Source of the DNA: Anaerolineales bacterium
Lineage (GTDB): Bacteria; Chloroflexota; Anaerolineae; Anaerolineales; UBA11858
Assembly (NCBI GenBank): GCA_021108255.1
Contig: JAIORG010000020.1
Span: forward strand, 1 to 32,571
Length of the DNA stretch: 32,571 nucleotides
Direction: 5' to 3'
A program made the position numbers and the translations under genes. The notes below the pieces were generated by a model, which had not been told where the DNA came from, made no database searches, and saw nothing but the letters and a program-made list of their open reading frames with translations. This document shows positions 6,424-17,964 of the stretch, piece by piece (the first letter of the stretch is position 1; every line of letters begins with the position of its first letter).

Positions 6424-8193
6424 TTAACTCAATGTCTGAGGATCGATTTCCTGCTGAACTTTGTTCAAACGCTTGTATAATCCATCCCCGCCCATCAATT
6501 CTTCATGGGTACCAGATTCAACTATCCTGCTGCCATCCAAAACGACGATAAGATCTGCGCTTCGAATCGTAGACAGGCGGTGGGCAATCACGATGACTGT
6601 TTTTCCCACCATCAATTGCTCCAGGGCTTGTTGGATCAACAACTCGGTTTCGGTATCTACAGAGGAGGTGGCTTCATCAAGGATTAAGATCGGGGCATCT
6701 TTAAGGACTGCCCGGGCAATCGCTATCCGCTGCTTTTGACCTCCGGAAAGCTTTACACCCCGCTCCCCAATCATTGTGTCATATCCATCAGGCAAACGGA
6801 TGATAAATTCATGGGCGTTTGCAATTTTGGCAGCGTTAATCATTTCTTCTTTGGTTGCGCCCTGGCGGCCAAAGATAATATTTTCACCTGCTGTGCCATG
6901 AAACAGGAAGACATCCTGCAGCACCATACTGATCTGCTGGCGAACACTCTGAATGGTCAGGTTTCGAATGTCAAAGCCATCTAAGGAAATGGATCCTTCG
7001 CTCACGTCGTAGAACCTGGGGATCAAGTTTGCCAAAGTGGTTTTGCCAACTCCCGTGGGTCCTACTAAAGCAACAACCATACCCGGTTGAATATTCAGGT
7101 TGATATCCTCCAGGACAATATCGCCGACTGAATAGCGGAAACCTACATCTTTGAGCTCAATCGCCCCAGCTGCCCTCCCCTCCAATTCAACTGCATCTGG
7201 TTTTTCGACAATATCAGGAGCTTCGTCCAGAACCTCTGCTACCCGCTCCGCCCCAGCCAGGGCTTGTTGAACGCTTTCCCATACCCCGCTCAAAGCGCGC
7301 ACCGGCTGGTAAAGCAATTCCAAATAGAGGAAAAAAGCCACCAGTCCACCAATCGCTAAAGTTTCCCCTAAAACAAAGCGCCCGCCAAAATAAATCAACA
7401 CAACTGTGCCCAATGAAGTAGCAAACGCGACAACAGGGTGAAAGGTTGCCATCAAGCGCAGCGCGCGCAAGGTAGAATCACGGTAGCCGGCAATATGCAC
7501 GCCTACCCGGCTTAATTCGTTTTCCTCTCGGGTAAAAGCCTTGATTTCTCGCACACCAGAAAGATTATCGTTAAGCGCAGCATTAAGCTCCCCCAATATC
7601 GACTGCCTGGCGCGGAACGCTGGCCGCACGTATTTGGTGAACCCCTGCATCGCTAATACAATCATAGGAACCGGGATCATACTCAACAAAGTGAGTTTCC
7701 AATTCATCCTTGCTAAAACAGCAATGACACCCACCAGCATAAGTGAATTTGCAATCACATCCGGTACTGCATGGGCAATCAAATGCTCAATCAAATCCGC
7801 ATCGTTCACCACCCGGGACATCAATTGTCCGGTTTGTTTGTCTTCATAATAACGAAGCGATAAGCGCTGTAAATGTTGATAGACCGTCGATCTCACATCT
7901 GCCACCACATTCCATCCGGCAACATGAGCCAAATAACTGCGGAAAAATTGTAAAACAGCCCTGGCAGCATAAAGTATCAACGCCAATAACGCCAATTGGG
8001 TTATCCGGCCCAAATCATCCTGGCCCCCAGCGGAATCTGTAGCAATTTCTATCATTGATTTAACCAGCCAGGGAGCATACAACTGAACCCCAACCAGCAG
8101 CAGCATGCTCAAGATAGTTAAACTTAACACGCCAGTATATTTATGTGTGTATTGGAAAACAAACCTGAGTGATTTCAATCTTGATGCCTCCAA
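6424..8193 (-). CDS. MsbA-type ABC exporter (fused membrane and ATPase domains)
   Basis: This 589-residue half-transporter would work as a homodimer or with a partner. The N-terminal part (to about residue 310) has six membrane spans of the type I exporter fold. The ATPase part is complete: Walker A 378-386 (GPTGVGKTT), Q-loop Gln426, signature 482-486 (LSGGQ), Walker B 502-507 (ILILDE) and switch His538. Such proteins move lipids, drugs or peptides; the substrate is not readable. No partner half-transporter is adjacent, which favours a homodimer. A TATAAT-like -10 box on the minus strand (8303-8308) could serve it, but no clear -35 is seen. Confidence 0.93.
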   Translation of the reverse strand: MEASRLKSLRFVFQYTHKYTGVLSLTILSMLLLVGVQLYAPWLVKSMIEIATDSAGGQDDLGRITQLALLALILYAARAVLQFFRSYLAHVAGWNVVADVRSTVYQHLQRLSLRYYEDKQTGQLMSRVVNDADLIEHLIAHAVPDVIANSLMLVGVIAVLARMNWKLTLLSMIPVPMIVLAMQGFTKYVRPAFRARQSILGELNAALNDNLSGVREIKAFTREENELSRVGVHIAGYRDSTLRALRLMATFHPVVAFATSLGTVVLIYFGGRFVLGETLAIGGLVAFFLYLELLYQPVRALSGVWESVQQALAGAERVAEVLDEAPDIVEKPDAVELEGRAAGAIELKDVGFRYSVGDIVLEDINLNIQPGMVVALVGPTGVGKTTLANLIPRFYDVSEGSISLDGFDIRNLTIQSVRQQISMVLQDVFLFHGTAGENIIFGRQGATKEEMINAAKIANAHEFIIRLPDGYDTMIGERGVKLSGGQKQRIAIARAVLKDAPILILDEATSSVDTETELLIQQALEQLMVGKTVIVIAHRLSTIRSADLIVVLDGSRIVESGTHEELMGGDGLYKRLNKVQQEIDPQTLS

Positions 8194-8378
8194 ACTAAAA
8201 AATCTTTTGATTTGGGTATTTGCTATTCTTTCTTCAGTCCCGTCCCCTCAAGCTGTTCTTTCGTGGTTTAGGATCCTCTAGAATAATTTACACCCCGTAA
8301 TTATTATAGCCATCTATATTAAAAAATGCGCTGAATCCCTGATAGTTTGATTGTGCAAACAAAGATATTTCAGAAAAC

Positions 8379-8411
8379 AAAAAAAGGCTGCTAATCGTTC
8401 TGCAGCCTTTT
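8379..8411 (-). terminator. intrinsic terminator of the S1-domain gene
   Basis: Read on the minus strand, AAAAGGCTGC and GCAGCCTTTT form a 10-bp stem (8382-8391 with 8402-8411) around a 10-base loop, running into a T-rich tract. It lies 28 bp beyond the stop codon of the S1-domain gene. Confidence 0.85.
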
Positions 8412-8438
8412 AATATTTTAATCCAGAAATTGGGTTCT

Positions 8439-9107
8439 TTAATTTTCCAGTTCCGAGAGCATCTCCGCTAATTCATTATTCCCATCACTGGCGTCCATTG
8501 CTTTTCGAATGGCTGCCTCAAAAGCTGTCGGGGTTGGTTCTCTGACCTCGTTTTCTTCTTCCTCAAAGCGTAAAGCTTCCTGGGGTGAGTCCTCAAGCGC
8601 TTTCATGCTTAATTTAATTTGTTTCTTGCGGCGGTTAACTTTGAGGACCTTTACATTCACCTCATCGCCCATCTTGACAACGTCATTTGGGGTACGAATA
8701 TATCCATGAGCCATCTCACTGATGTGAACCAGGCCAGGTCTTTCCGCTTCGATATCCACAAACACACCATACTTTTCTATCCGGGTGACTTTACCGACTA
8801 ATTCCATGTCGGGTTTAATCTCCCCCCATTCCATTCCCGCCGGCTCAAGCATGGTCAATTCAATCTTTTTCTTCTCTGGGTCAGTTCTTTGAATCCAGAC
8901 TTCTACTTCCTGGCCTATCTTCAAAACATCAGCAACACGGGCAACTGATCCTTTTTGAATTTTTGAAATATGGATTAATCCAGGTATTCCGACACCAACA
9001 TCAACAATCGCGCCAGCCAGAGAGGTTTTTAACACCTTCCCGGCAACCTTCATCTTAGGTTCTAAGTCTTCAATTGTTTCAGGCGTCTTTAACTCTTCGT
9101 TCGCCAT
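8439..9107 (-). CDS. S1 RNA-binding domain protein (two S1 domains)
   Basis: This 222-residue protein has two S1/OB-fold RNA-binding domains, at about residues 20-88 and 98-168. The second shows the classic pattern GKVTRIEKYGVFVDIEAERPGLVHISEM; the first is a variant (AGAIVDVGVGIPGLIHISKI). The tail is acidic and non-globular. It is far shorter than ribosomal protein S1 (four to six domains), so it is more likely an RNA-associated factor of the short RpsA-like class found in several phyla. The ATG at 9107 has GGAG nine bases upstream; an in-frame GTG at 9116 is less likely. It lies downstream of mfd but has its own consensus promoter and terminator. Confidence 0.88.
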   Translation of the reverse strand: MANEELKTPETIEDLEPKMKVAGKVLKTSLAGAIVDVGVGIPGLIHISKIQKGSVARVADVLKIGQEVEVWIQRTDPEKKKIELTMLEPAGMEWGEIKPDMELVGKVTRIEKYGVFVDIEAERPGLVHISEMAHGYIRTPNDVVKMGDEVNVKVLKVNRRKKQIKLSMKALEDSPQEALRFEEEENEVREPTPTAFEAAIRKAMDASDGNNELAEMLSELEN

Positions 9108-9149
9108 AAAACACACTCCACATTATTCTTCACTTTTTGACAAGCGTCA

Positions 9150-9178
9150 ATTATACCTTTGACATCAAAGATTGTCAA
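9150..9178 (-). promoter_or_regulatory. consensus sigma-70-type promoter of the S1-domain gene
   Basis: On the minus strand a perfect TTGACA (9178-9173) is followed by 17 bases and a perfect TATAAT (9155-9150). Transcription would begin near 9143, about 36 bases before the chosen ATG. This lets the S1-domain gene be expressed independently of mfd. Confidence 0.85.
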
Positions 9179-9180
9179 AG
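9157..9180. promoter_or_regulatory. inverted repeat overlapping the -35 box
   Basis: Perfect 8-bp arms CTTTGACA (9157-9164) and TGTCAAAG (9173-9180) are separated by 8 bases. One arm contains the -35 hexamer and the other reaches to within two bases of the -10. The arrangement would suit an operator, but could also be chance given the consensus -35. Confidence 0.45.
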
Positions 9181-9206
9181 AGCGATAGACAAAAAATCAG
9201 TTATAT

Positions 9207-12200
9207 CTAGTGGGAGGTCAAGCCTTCCAGAATTGAGATTAACTCTCCGTCCCAGTTGTCCTTTTTCAAATCCAGCGGGACCCAAACCGATGACTCGCCA
9301 AAACGCACCCGGGAATCAAATTCCCAGGGTTGAGGCAGTGGTTTTCCTTCCGGATATTGGAGATTTAATTGTCCGTTCTGGATAGAGATACTTTCCAGTC
9401 CAGCACTCTCTGCAAGCAGTTTGATCTCCAATTGGAGCAGAAGGTTTTCCACTGTCTCCGGAAGCGGACCAAAACGGTCAACGAATTCATTTCTGAGCCC
9501 CTCTATCTGCTCTGAGTTAAGAATCGAAGCCGCCCGCCGGTAAAGACTCAACCGGACTGAGCGATCCTGAATATAGTCCTCTGGAATGCCTACAGGTAAA
9601 GGAAGGTCAATCCGCACAATGGGGCGAAGGATTTGGAAAGGTAATTCTCTTTTATCCCGGGTACTGGTTTTATCCTTGTTTAAACGATTCACAGCATCTG
9701 CCAGCAGTCGGGTATAAAGATGAAAACCAACTGCAGCAATGTAACCGGACTGCTGAGTTCCGAGTATATCGCCTGATCCACGGATTTCCAGATCCCGCAT
9801 GGCAATTGAATAGCCGGCGCCTAATTCTGTATGCTCCGCTATAGTTTCCAGGCGAAGACGGCCCTCCACTGTAGGAGATTTCTGGCGCTGCTTAAAGAAG
9901 TAAGCATATGCGCGCTGCGCTCCCCTGCCCACCCTACCCCGCAGCTGGTAAAGCTGCGCCAGGCCGAACATATCCGCCCGGTCAACAATCAGAGTGTTGG
10001 CATTAGGAATATCCAGGCCCGACTCGATAATTGAAGTGGAAAGCAGCACATCAATTTTTCCTGTGGTGAATTCCCTCATCCTCTCCGCGAGATCCTTTTC
10101 TGCCATTTGTCCATGAGCTATTCCGATCCTGGCTTCGGGCACCATCTTTGCCAGGTGGGATTTCATAGCATCGATGGTTTTAACCCGATTATGAACAAAA
10201 AACACCTGTCCACCCCGTTCCATTTCTCTCCAGATCGCTTTTTGGATCAACGCCGGGTCGTAAGGACTGACATGAGTAACAACCGGCAAGCGCTCTTCGG
10301 GAGGTGTGTTTATCCGGGAAATATCTCTCACCCCGGTTAATGCCATATACATGGTCCGGGGGATCGGAGTAGCGGTCAGGGTTAATACATCAATATCGGT
10401 TCTTTTGGCCTTGATCTTTTCTTTGTGAGAAACACCAAAACGCTGCTCCTCATCAACAATCATTAATCCCAGATCATGAAAGATCACATCTGAGGAAAGC
10501 AGCCGGTGGGTGCCGATCACAATATCCACTGAGCCCTTAACCAAACCGCTCAGGATTTTACTCTGCTGGCGAGGAGTCCGGAAGCGGGATAACATCCTGA
10601 CCTCAACCGGAAATCCACCCATCCGCTCCTGGAAAGTATCATAATGCTGCTGGGCAAGAACGGTGGTCGGAACCAGAATGGCAACCTGTTTTCCGTCCAT
10701 AACCGCTTTAAATGCTGCCCTGACAGCTATCTCTGTTTTGCCGTATCCAACATCACCGCAGATTAACCGGTCCATCGGTTTCGATTTTTCCATATCCTCT
10801 TTGACCAGAGTCAATACATGCAGCTGATCCTCTGTTTCAATATAAGGAAAGCTGGCTTCCAATTCCTGCTGCCAGGCAGTATCCGGGCTGAAAGCATATC
10901 CCTGGACTGTCTCCCGTTTCGAATATAGCTCCAGCAGATCCTGGGCAACTTCTATTACTTCTTCCTTAACCCGGGATTTAGTTAATCCCCACCGGCTGCT
11001 TCCCAGGCGGGTGATTTTGGGATCATGATGGTCAGGGCCGACGTACCTGGTGAGCCGGTCTGCCTGGGGTGCCGGAACATACAAATAATCCCCATCTGCG
11101 TACTCTACAGCCAGGTATTCCCCTTCAATGCCGGCTAATTGACGAGAAACCAGCCCGCCATATCTGCCAATCCCATGATCCAGGTGGACAACCCAATCCC
11201 CATCCTTAAAATCACTGTAGTCAACTTCAGGAGATAATGATCGATGAACAGGTTTTCTACGGGGTTGAATCCTTCGCCAGCCAAAGATTTCCCCATCAGA
11301 AAAAATGTGTACTTCTTTCCCGATTTCCGGCGTCATAACCCATCCGCCTTCAATACTGCCTTTAATAAACGCTGTAGGTTCCGGGTATGCAGCGCGTTCT
11401 TTCCAAACTTCCTGCAGCCGGGGGGCTTGCCGGGAGACAATAACAGGAATCCCATCCGCCTGGATTACCCCGGTGATGTGCGACACAAACGTTTTAAGCT
11501 CTCCCCCAAAAAGTTGGTTGGCAGAAAACATCCTCCCTAAACTGGATTCAGATCCAGTCCTCGCTGGTCCAAGCGCTATCGGGTTGTGATTTTCAAGACC
11601 AAGTTTAAAGTCATCCCAGGGAACATAAGGCAGCCCAAATTCTTCCGGAATGGTTCCTTCCTGCTGGTACCCCTTTCTCAGGGATTCGGCCTGGTCGGAT
11701 ATCTCAAGGGCTGTTTCCCGCATGATTTCCTCATCATCCAGGAAAACGAGGGTATCCCGGGGAAGGTAGTTCAGCAAGGTAGTTTCTTCCTGATGGAGTT
11801 CAGGAATATGGTACTCAATATATTCCTCACCAATATCAGCTGGAGATTGACCGGGATTTTCTGGCATTAAGAATTCTCTTGCCGGAGTGATCAACAAAGA
11901 ATCAATTATTTGGATTGTTCTCTGATTTTCAGGATCAAAACGGCGCAGCATTTCAACTTCGTCACCGAAAAATTCAATCCGGGCCGGAAAACGGTCTCCA
12001 GGAGGCCAGACATCCAGTATCCCTCCCCGCCGGGCAAATTGACCGGGTGAAGTAACTATTGGGGAAACTTCATAACCGCATCTAACCCACTCCATCGCTA
12101 AAACCTGGGGGGCATGGATTCCGGATTTGCGAATTACCCGGGATGATTTTAAAAACTCCCGCCGGGGCAAAGTTCGGGTGAACACAGCCCTGACCGGCGC

Positions 12201-12584
12201 TACTATCAATGACGGGCTTTCAGCTGGAGCGTGTCCCGGAATCAAAGAAGACGACAACCCGGCGAGTATTTTAAGTCGATCCCGCCTGGTCTTTCTACCC
12301 CAGGATATTTTTTCATAATACAGGGGGTCGGGTTCGGGAAAAAGCGCCAGATCCTGCTCAGGGACCCAAAAATTCCACTCATCTTCCAGCACCAGCGCTC
12401 GATCAGTCCTGTCTGTGATAAGCAGAATCGGCTGATTTAAAGCTGACCTTAAACCAGCCAAGACCGGCAGTCGGACTGCTCTCGGCAATCCAACCAGGCC
12501 GGGTTTTTTTCCCGAACGGATATCGGCAACCAGCAATTGAAACGCGGGTTGTTCCTGAATTATATTTAGTAGCTCTTCCTGCAT
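9207..12584 (-). CDS. mfd: transcription-repair coupling factor Mfd
   Basis: This 1125-residue DNA translocase removes RNA polymerase stalled at lesions and recruits UvrA for nucleotide-excision repair. All regions are visible: the N-terminal UvrB-like module, a CarD-like RNA-polymerase-interacting domain at about 455-520 (DGDWVVHLDHGIGRYGG), helicase motif I near 611 (GDVGYGKTE), the DEEQ box near 711 followed by RFGV, motif III as LTLTATPIPRTMYM, motif VI near 882 (QLRGRVGRG), and the C-terminal TRCF domain that binds UvrA. Length is typical for the family. It starts seven bases after the pth stop, so the genes are co-transcribed; pth-mfd neighbours are known from other bacteria, including Bacillus. 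Confidence 0.97.
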   Translation of the reverse strand: MQEELLNIIQEQPAFQLLVADIRSGKKPGLVGLPRAVRLPVLAGLRSALNQPILLITDRTDRALVLEDEWNFWVPEQDLALFPEPDPLYYEKISWGRKTRRDRLKILAGLSSSLIPGHAPAESPSLIVAPVRAVFTRTLPRREFLKSSRVIRKSGIHAPQVLAMEWVRCGYEVSPIVTSPGQFARRGGILDVWPPGDRFPARIEFFGDEVEMLRRFDPENQRTIQIIDSLLITPAREFLMPENPGQSPADIGEEYIEYHIPELHQEETTLLNYLPRDTLVFLDDEEIMRETALEISDQAESLRKGYQQEGTIPEEFGLPYVPWDDFKLGLENHNPIALGPARTGSESSLGRMFSANQLFGGELKTFVSHITGVIQADGIPVIVSRQAPRLQEVWKERAAYPEPTAFIKGSIEGGWVMTPEIGKEVHIFSDGEIFGWRRIQPRRKPVHRSLSPEVDYSDFKDGDWVVHLDHGIGRYGGLVSRQLAGIEGEYLAVEYADGDYLYVPAPQADRLTRYVGPDHHDPKITRLGSSRWGLTKSRVKEEVIEVAQDLLELYSKRETVQGYAFSPDTAWQQELEASFPYIETEDQLHVLTLVKEDMEKSKPMDRLICGDVGYGKTEIAVRAAFKAVMDGKQVAILVPTTVLAQQHYDTFQERMGGFPVEVRMLSRFRTPRQQSKILSGLVKGSVDIVIGTHRLLSSDVIFHDLGLMIVDEEQRFGVSHKEKIKAKRTDIDVLTLTATPIPRTMYMALTGVRDISRINTPPEERLPVVTHVSPYDPALIQKAIWREMERGGQVFFVHNRVKTIDAMKSHLAKMVPEARIGIAHGQMAEKDLAERMREFTTGKIDVLLSTSIIESGLDIPNANTLIVDRADMFGLAQLYQLRGRVGRGAQRAYAYFFKQRQKSPTVEGRLRLETIAEHTELGAGYSIAMRDLEIRGSGDILGTQQSGYIAAVGFHLYTRLLADAVNRLNKDKTSTRDKRELPFQILRPIVRIDLPLPVGIPEDYIQDRSVRLSLYRRAASILNSEQIEGLRNEFVDRFGPLPETVENLLLQLEIKLLAESAGLESISIQNGQLNLQYPEGKPLPQPWEFDSRVRFGESSVWVPLDLKKDNWDGELISILEGLTSH

Positions 12585-12591
12585 AGGGATT

Positions 12592-13185
12592 TTATTCGTT
12601 TGATGGGCTTTGATTATAGGTTGTCATCGCCTGATTTAAACCCAGCTCAACAAAGGCGAGAATCGCATCTGCAGCCTGATCAAGCACAAACGGGAGTGTC
12701 TCCACTTCCTGGTCTGAGAAATTAAGCAACACATAGGAACTGACTGACATCCGGCCCGGGGGACGATTGATACCAATCCGCAGACGGGGGAAATCCTTGG
12801 TTCCTAATTCTTTGATGATAGACCGAACACCTTTTTGTCCTGCATCACCGCCATTCGGCCGCATCCTTAAGGTTTGGAACGGCAAATCAACATCATCATA
12901 AACGACCAGCAAGTTTTCTAAAGGCAGTTTATAAAACCGGATAAATGAGGCTGCCGCTTTCCCTGATAAGTTCATAAAGGTCTGGGGTTTAATGAGAATA
13001 ATCCGCTGGCCTTTGTATCTTACCGCGGTCATTAACGCATTCATTTTCATCTTTGAAAAAGATGTATCCATTTTCCCGGCTAATTGGTCAAGGACCATGA
13101 AGCCGATATTATGGCGGTTGTTTCGATATTCTCGTCCGGGATTACCCAATCCGACGATTAAGAAAGGTTTTTTTCTTCCAATCAT
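12592..13185 (-). CDS. pth: peptidyl-tRNA hydrolase
   Basis: This 197-residue enzyme frees tRNA from prematurely released peptidyl-tRNA. The signature GLGNPGREYRNNRHNIGF contains substrate-binding Asn15 and catalytic His25; Asn72 (QTFMN) and Asp97 (VVYDDVDLP) complete the conserved pocket. The region equivalent to the E. coli GGHNGLK segment reads AGQKGVR, placing Gln and Lys (117-118) where His and Asn are usual. I chose the ATG at 13185 (AGGTGA 11 bases upstream); an in-frame TTG at 13197 abuts the stop codon of the upstream gene. It sits between a secreted-protein gene and mfd in a tight operon. Confidence 0.95.
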   Translation of the reverse strand: MIGRKKPFLIVGLGNPGREYRNNRHNIGFMVLDQLAGKMDTSFSKMKMNALMTAVRYKGQRIILIKPQTFMNLSGKAAASFIRFYKLPLENLLVVYDDVDLPFQTLRMRPNGGDAGQKGVRSIIKELGTKDFPRLRIGINRPPGRMSVSSYVLLNFSDQEVETLPFVLDQAADAILAFVELGLNQAMTTYNQSPSNE

Positions 13186-13197
13186 AGTTAGATTCAA

Positions 13198-13845
13198 TCA
13201 CCTGACATCTTTTTTAACTACCAGGTAGATCGCGCCAATCAGAAATGCACCCAAAACCAGGATCCCGGTGATACTCAACACCCGGTACAGGTCATTCGAT
13301 TCCAGCACTGCCGGGTTATCTGGCAGAGGTGTGGGAGTCTCTTGGGCTGATGACCTCCGGGTGGGGGTGACGATGTTATCCACGTCCTCCTGGATGCCCG
13401 CAGGGGCAGGTGTGGAGGTTTCTATCGGGGAGTGATTGCGAACCCGTAAATTCGGAATCAGCTCAAAAATGGTTGCCTTTCCCTCATACTCTGCGACCAA
13501 CCTCAAATTATAATTCCCGTCAGTAATCTGGGTAGTATCCCATTCCACTTTAACTGAAGTTTGGGAACCTTCTTCAGCTTCCGGCATGATATCGGCAATA
13601 AAAAACCAGGTTTCTGGGCCATCCGCGGCATAGCTGAATGATAATTTCCCAGAGGTAAATCCTTCCCCTCTGATTTTTCCCTCAATGGTTTCAATTCCCT
13701 GCAAAGCCTGTCCTTCCCGGGGACTCTGGATAAAGATGCTAGGAGAAATCGTTGGAGCCTGGGCAGCGGCCGGCTGAGCCTGATGAAACACACTCATCAC
13801 CAGAAGAGGAATGAATACCAAGGAAAGCCAGGCCAATCTTTTCAC
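13198..13845 (-). CDS. secreted, membrane-anchored Ig-like domain protein, unknown
   Basis: This 215-residue protein has a cleavable signal peptide (to about residue 29, ending AAAQA), a beta-rich Ig-like domain at about 36-137 (contains IQSPREGQALQGIETIEGKI and WDTTQITDGNYNLRLVAEY), a Thr/Pro-rich linker, a C-terminal membrane span at about 188-210 and a basic tail. It would be displayed on the outer face of the cell membrane. The function is not recognised; the Ig-like domain suggests binding or a structural role. It is the first gene of the run leading into pth and mfd, with stop and next start adjacent, although no functional link to tRNA rescue or repair is evident. Confidence 0.75.
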   Translation of the reverse strand: MKRLAWLSLVFIPLLVMSVFHQAQPAAAQAPTISPSIFIQSPREGQALQGIETIEGKIRGEGFTSGKLSFSYAADGPETWFFIADIMPEAEEGSQTSVKVEWDTTQITDGNYNLRLVAEYEGKATIFELIPNLRVRNHSPIETSTPAPAGIQEDVDNIVTPTRRSSAQETPTPLPDNPAVLESNDLYRVLSITGILVLGAFLIGAIYLVVKKDVR

Positions 13846-13917
13846 GCCTTGAGTGTAGCACGGGGTGGGTTAATGGTCAACGGATTTTTGGCAGGTAAGT
13901 TGCTAGAGAGACCCAGA

Positions 13918-13952
13918 GAGACCTCCGAGGTCCTTTGGACCTCGGAGGTTGT
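13918..13952 (+). repeat. hairpin repeat, copy 1
   Basis: ACCTCCGAGGTCC (13921-13933) and GGACCTCGGAGGT (13937-13949) form a perfect 13-bp stem with a three-base loop. The element recurs with few changes at 14115-14149. The following sequence is not a plain T-tract, so it is probably a dispersed REP-like element rather than a simple terminator. Confidence 0.65.
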
Positions 13953-14038
13953 ATTTATCTCGGGGGTTTTATGTCAAATGGACAACTCATCTCCCTTTTG
14001 TTTTAGCCGAAAGTGTCCTTGGAAAAAAAACTCCCAGA

Positions 14039-14100
14039 GCCCTTCGATTTCCATCTCGGTTTCCCTCGATGTCCACTCAGGACAGGCGTAGTCGAAGGGC
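14039..14100. repeat. 62-bp element with 9-bp inverted ends
   Basis: GCCCTTCGA at 14039-14047 is the exact reverse complement of TCGAAGGGC at 14092-14100. The interior is CT-rich and holds CCACTCAGGACAGGCG. It has no coding capacity and sits between the two hairpin repeats. It resembles short dispersed miniature elements known from several bacterial phyla; whether it is mobile cannot be told from one copy. Confidence 0.5.
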
Positions 14101-14114
14101 ACAGGAGTGCTAGG

Positions 14115-14149
14115 GAGACCTCCGAGGTCCTTTAGACCTCGGGGGTTGT
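14115..14149 (+). repeat. hairpin repeat, copy 2
   Basis: Arms ACCTCCGAGGTC (14118-14129) and GACCTCGGGGGT (14135-14146) pair over 12 positions with one G-T wobble and a five-base loop. It is a direct repeat of 13918-13952, 197 bp apart. Confidence 0.6.
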
Positions 14150-14341
14150 TATTACCGGGCTTTAGCCACCGAGAGGAAATTAGATTTCCCTTTACAAAAT
14201 CCCTCTGACTCGCCAGCTCCTAACCTTCACTTCAGGGCAGCTGACGTTTGTGTAAGGCACTCCAGACATATTCTTGAACTATCAAAAATTATGGTAAACT
14301 CAAGAGAGAGTTGGACTTGCAGAAATCAAGGAGAATCTGAT

Positions 14342-14716
14342 ATGGCGATTTCAAAAGCTGAGGAGATGGTCAAGCGCTTGCGCGAGATGCAGGCTGCAAC
14401 ACCAGAGATTGAGGCTTCAGCAGTCGTTTCAGTAGATGGACTTACCATAGCATCAGCGCTACCGAGAGACATTGAAGAGGACCGGGTGTCCGCAATGTCT
14501 GCTGCCATGTTGAGTTTAGGCGACCGGATTGCGTCAGAATTAAACAGAGGAACCCTGGACCAGGTTTATATTCACGGTGAAGATGGTTATGTTATCCTCT
14601 CGGCAGTTGGTGATGAAGCCGTGTTAACAGCCCTCGCCAAAGAGAAAGCAAAATTAGGTTTGGTCTTCCTGGAAATGCGCCGGGCAGCTGAAGATCTCAG
14701 TCAATTTCTCGAGTGA
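14342..14716 (+). CDS. Roadblock/LC7 domain protein
   Basis: This 124-residue protein is a single Roadblock/LC7 domain: a start helix (SKAEEMVKRLREMQ), the strand VVSVDGLTIASALP, the long central helix DRVSAMSAAMLSLGDRIASEL, then VYIHGEDGYVILSAVGDEAVLTAL. Such proteins commonly bind small Ras-like GTPases, as MglB does with MglA in polarity control; no GTPase gene is nearby. I chose the ATG at 14342 because AAGGAG lies eight bases upstream; an in-frame ATG at 14291 would add 17 unrelated residues. A terminator follows, so it is likely its own unit upstream of pyrG. Confidence 0.88.
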   Translation: MAISKAEEMVKRLREMQAATPEIEASAVVSVDGLTIASALPRDIEEDRVSAMSAAMLSLGDRIASELNRGTLDQVYIHGEDGYVILSAVGDEAVLTALAKEKAKLGLVFLEMRRAAEDLSQFLE

Positions 14717-14749
14717 TTGACATCACATCCTACCAAGAGCAATTTCGCG

Positions 14750-14786
14750 GGGAGGTCTGGAATACCAGGTCCTCCCTTCTTCTTTT
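14750..14786 (+). terminator. likely intrinsic terminator after the Roadblock gene
   Basis: GGGAGG (14750-14755) pairs with CCTCCC (14771-14776) and the inner CTGG with CCAG around an AATA loop, followed by a pyrimidine tract TTCTTCTTTT. It separates the Roadblock gene from pyrG. Confidence 0.65.
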
Positions 14787-14806
14787 AAGGAAGAAAAACA
14801 AAGTAA

Positions 14807-16477
<1,671 letters not shown>

Positions 16478-16508
16478 AGATTTGGCATTTATTGTTCCTG
16501 CCTGATAG

Positions 16509-17843
<1,335 letters not shown>

Positions 17844-17907
17844 TTAGTTGAGCACTAGCAGGAAGGGGTATCTTTGAAGGATATCGCTTCCTGTCCCTTA
17901 AATTATA

Positions 17908-17945
17908 AGATCCGTAATCCTCAAAGGGTTACGGATCTCTGTTTT
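17908..17945. terminator. bidirectional terminator between eno and the zinc-ribbon gene
   Basis: A 13-bp stem (17908-17920 with 17926-17938, one G-T wobble) has a five-base loop and is followed by a short T run (CTGTTTT). The two genes converge here. A second hairpin just upstream, CAGGAAG/CTTCCTG at 17859-17893 with an inner GTATC/GATAT pair, may assist termination from eno. Confidence 0.75.
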
Positions 17946-17964
17946 CAGCAAGGGATTAATAGAT

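Larger units (their letters stand above)
13846..14341. other. repeat-rich intergenic region between divergent operons
   Basis: About 0.5 kb between the start of the anchored Ig-like protein gene (minus) and the Roadblock gene (+). It contains two copies of a strong hairpin repeat and a 62-bp element with 9-bp inverted ends, entered separately. No convincing gene is seen in either strand. Possible promoter elements for the Roadblock gene (TTGAAC at 14274 and TAAACT at 14295) have a short 15-base spacing and are weak. Confidence 0.6.

Noticed and set aside
13783-14091. Plus-strand open frame through the repeat-rich intergenic region
   Set aside because: It reads through hairpin repeats and the signal-peptide codons of an opposite-strand gene; nothing protein-like is seen.
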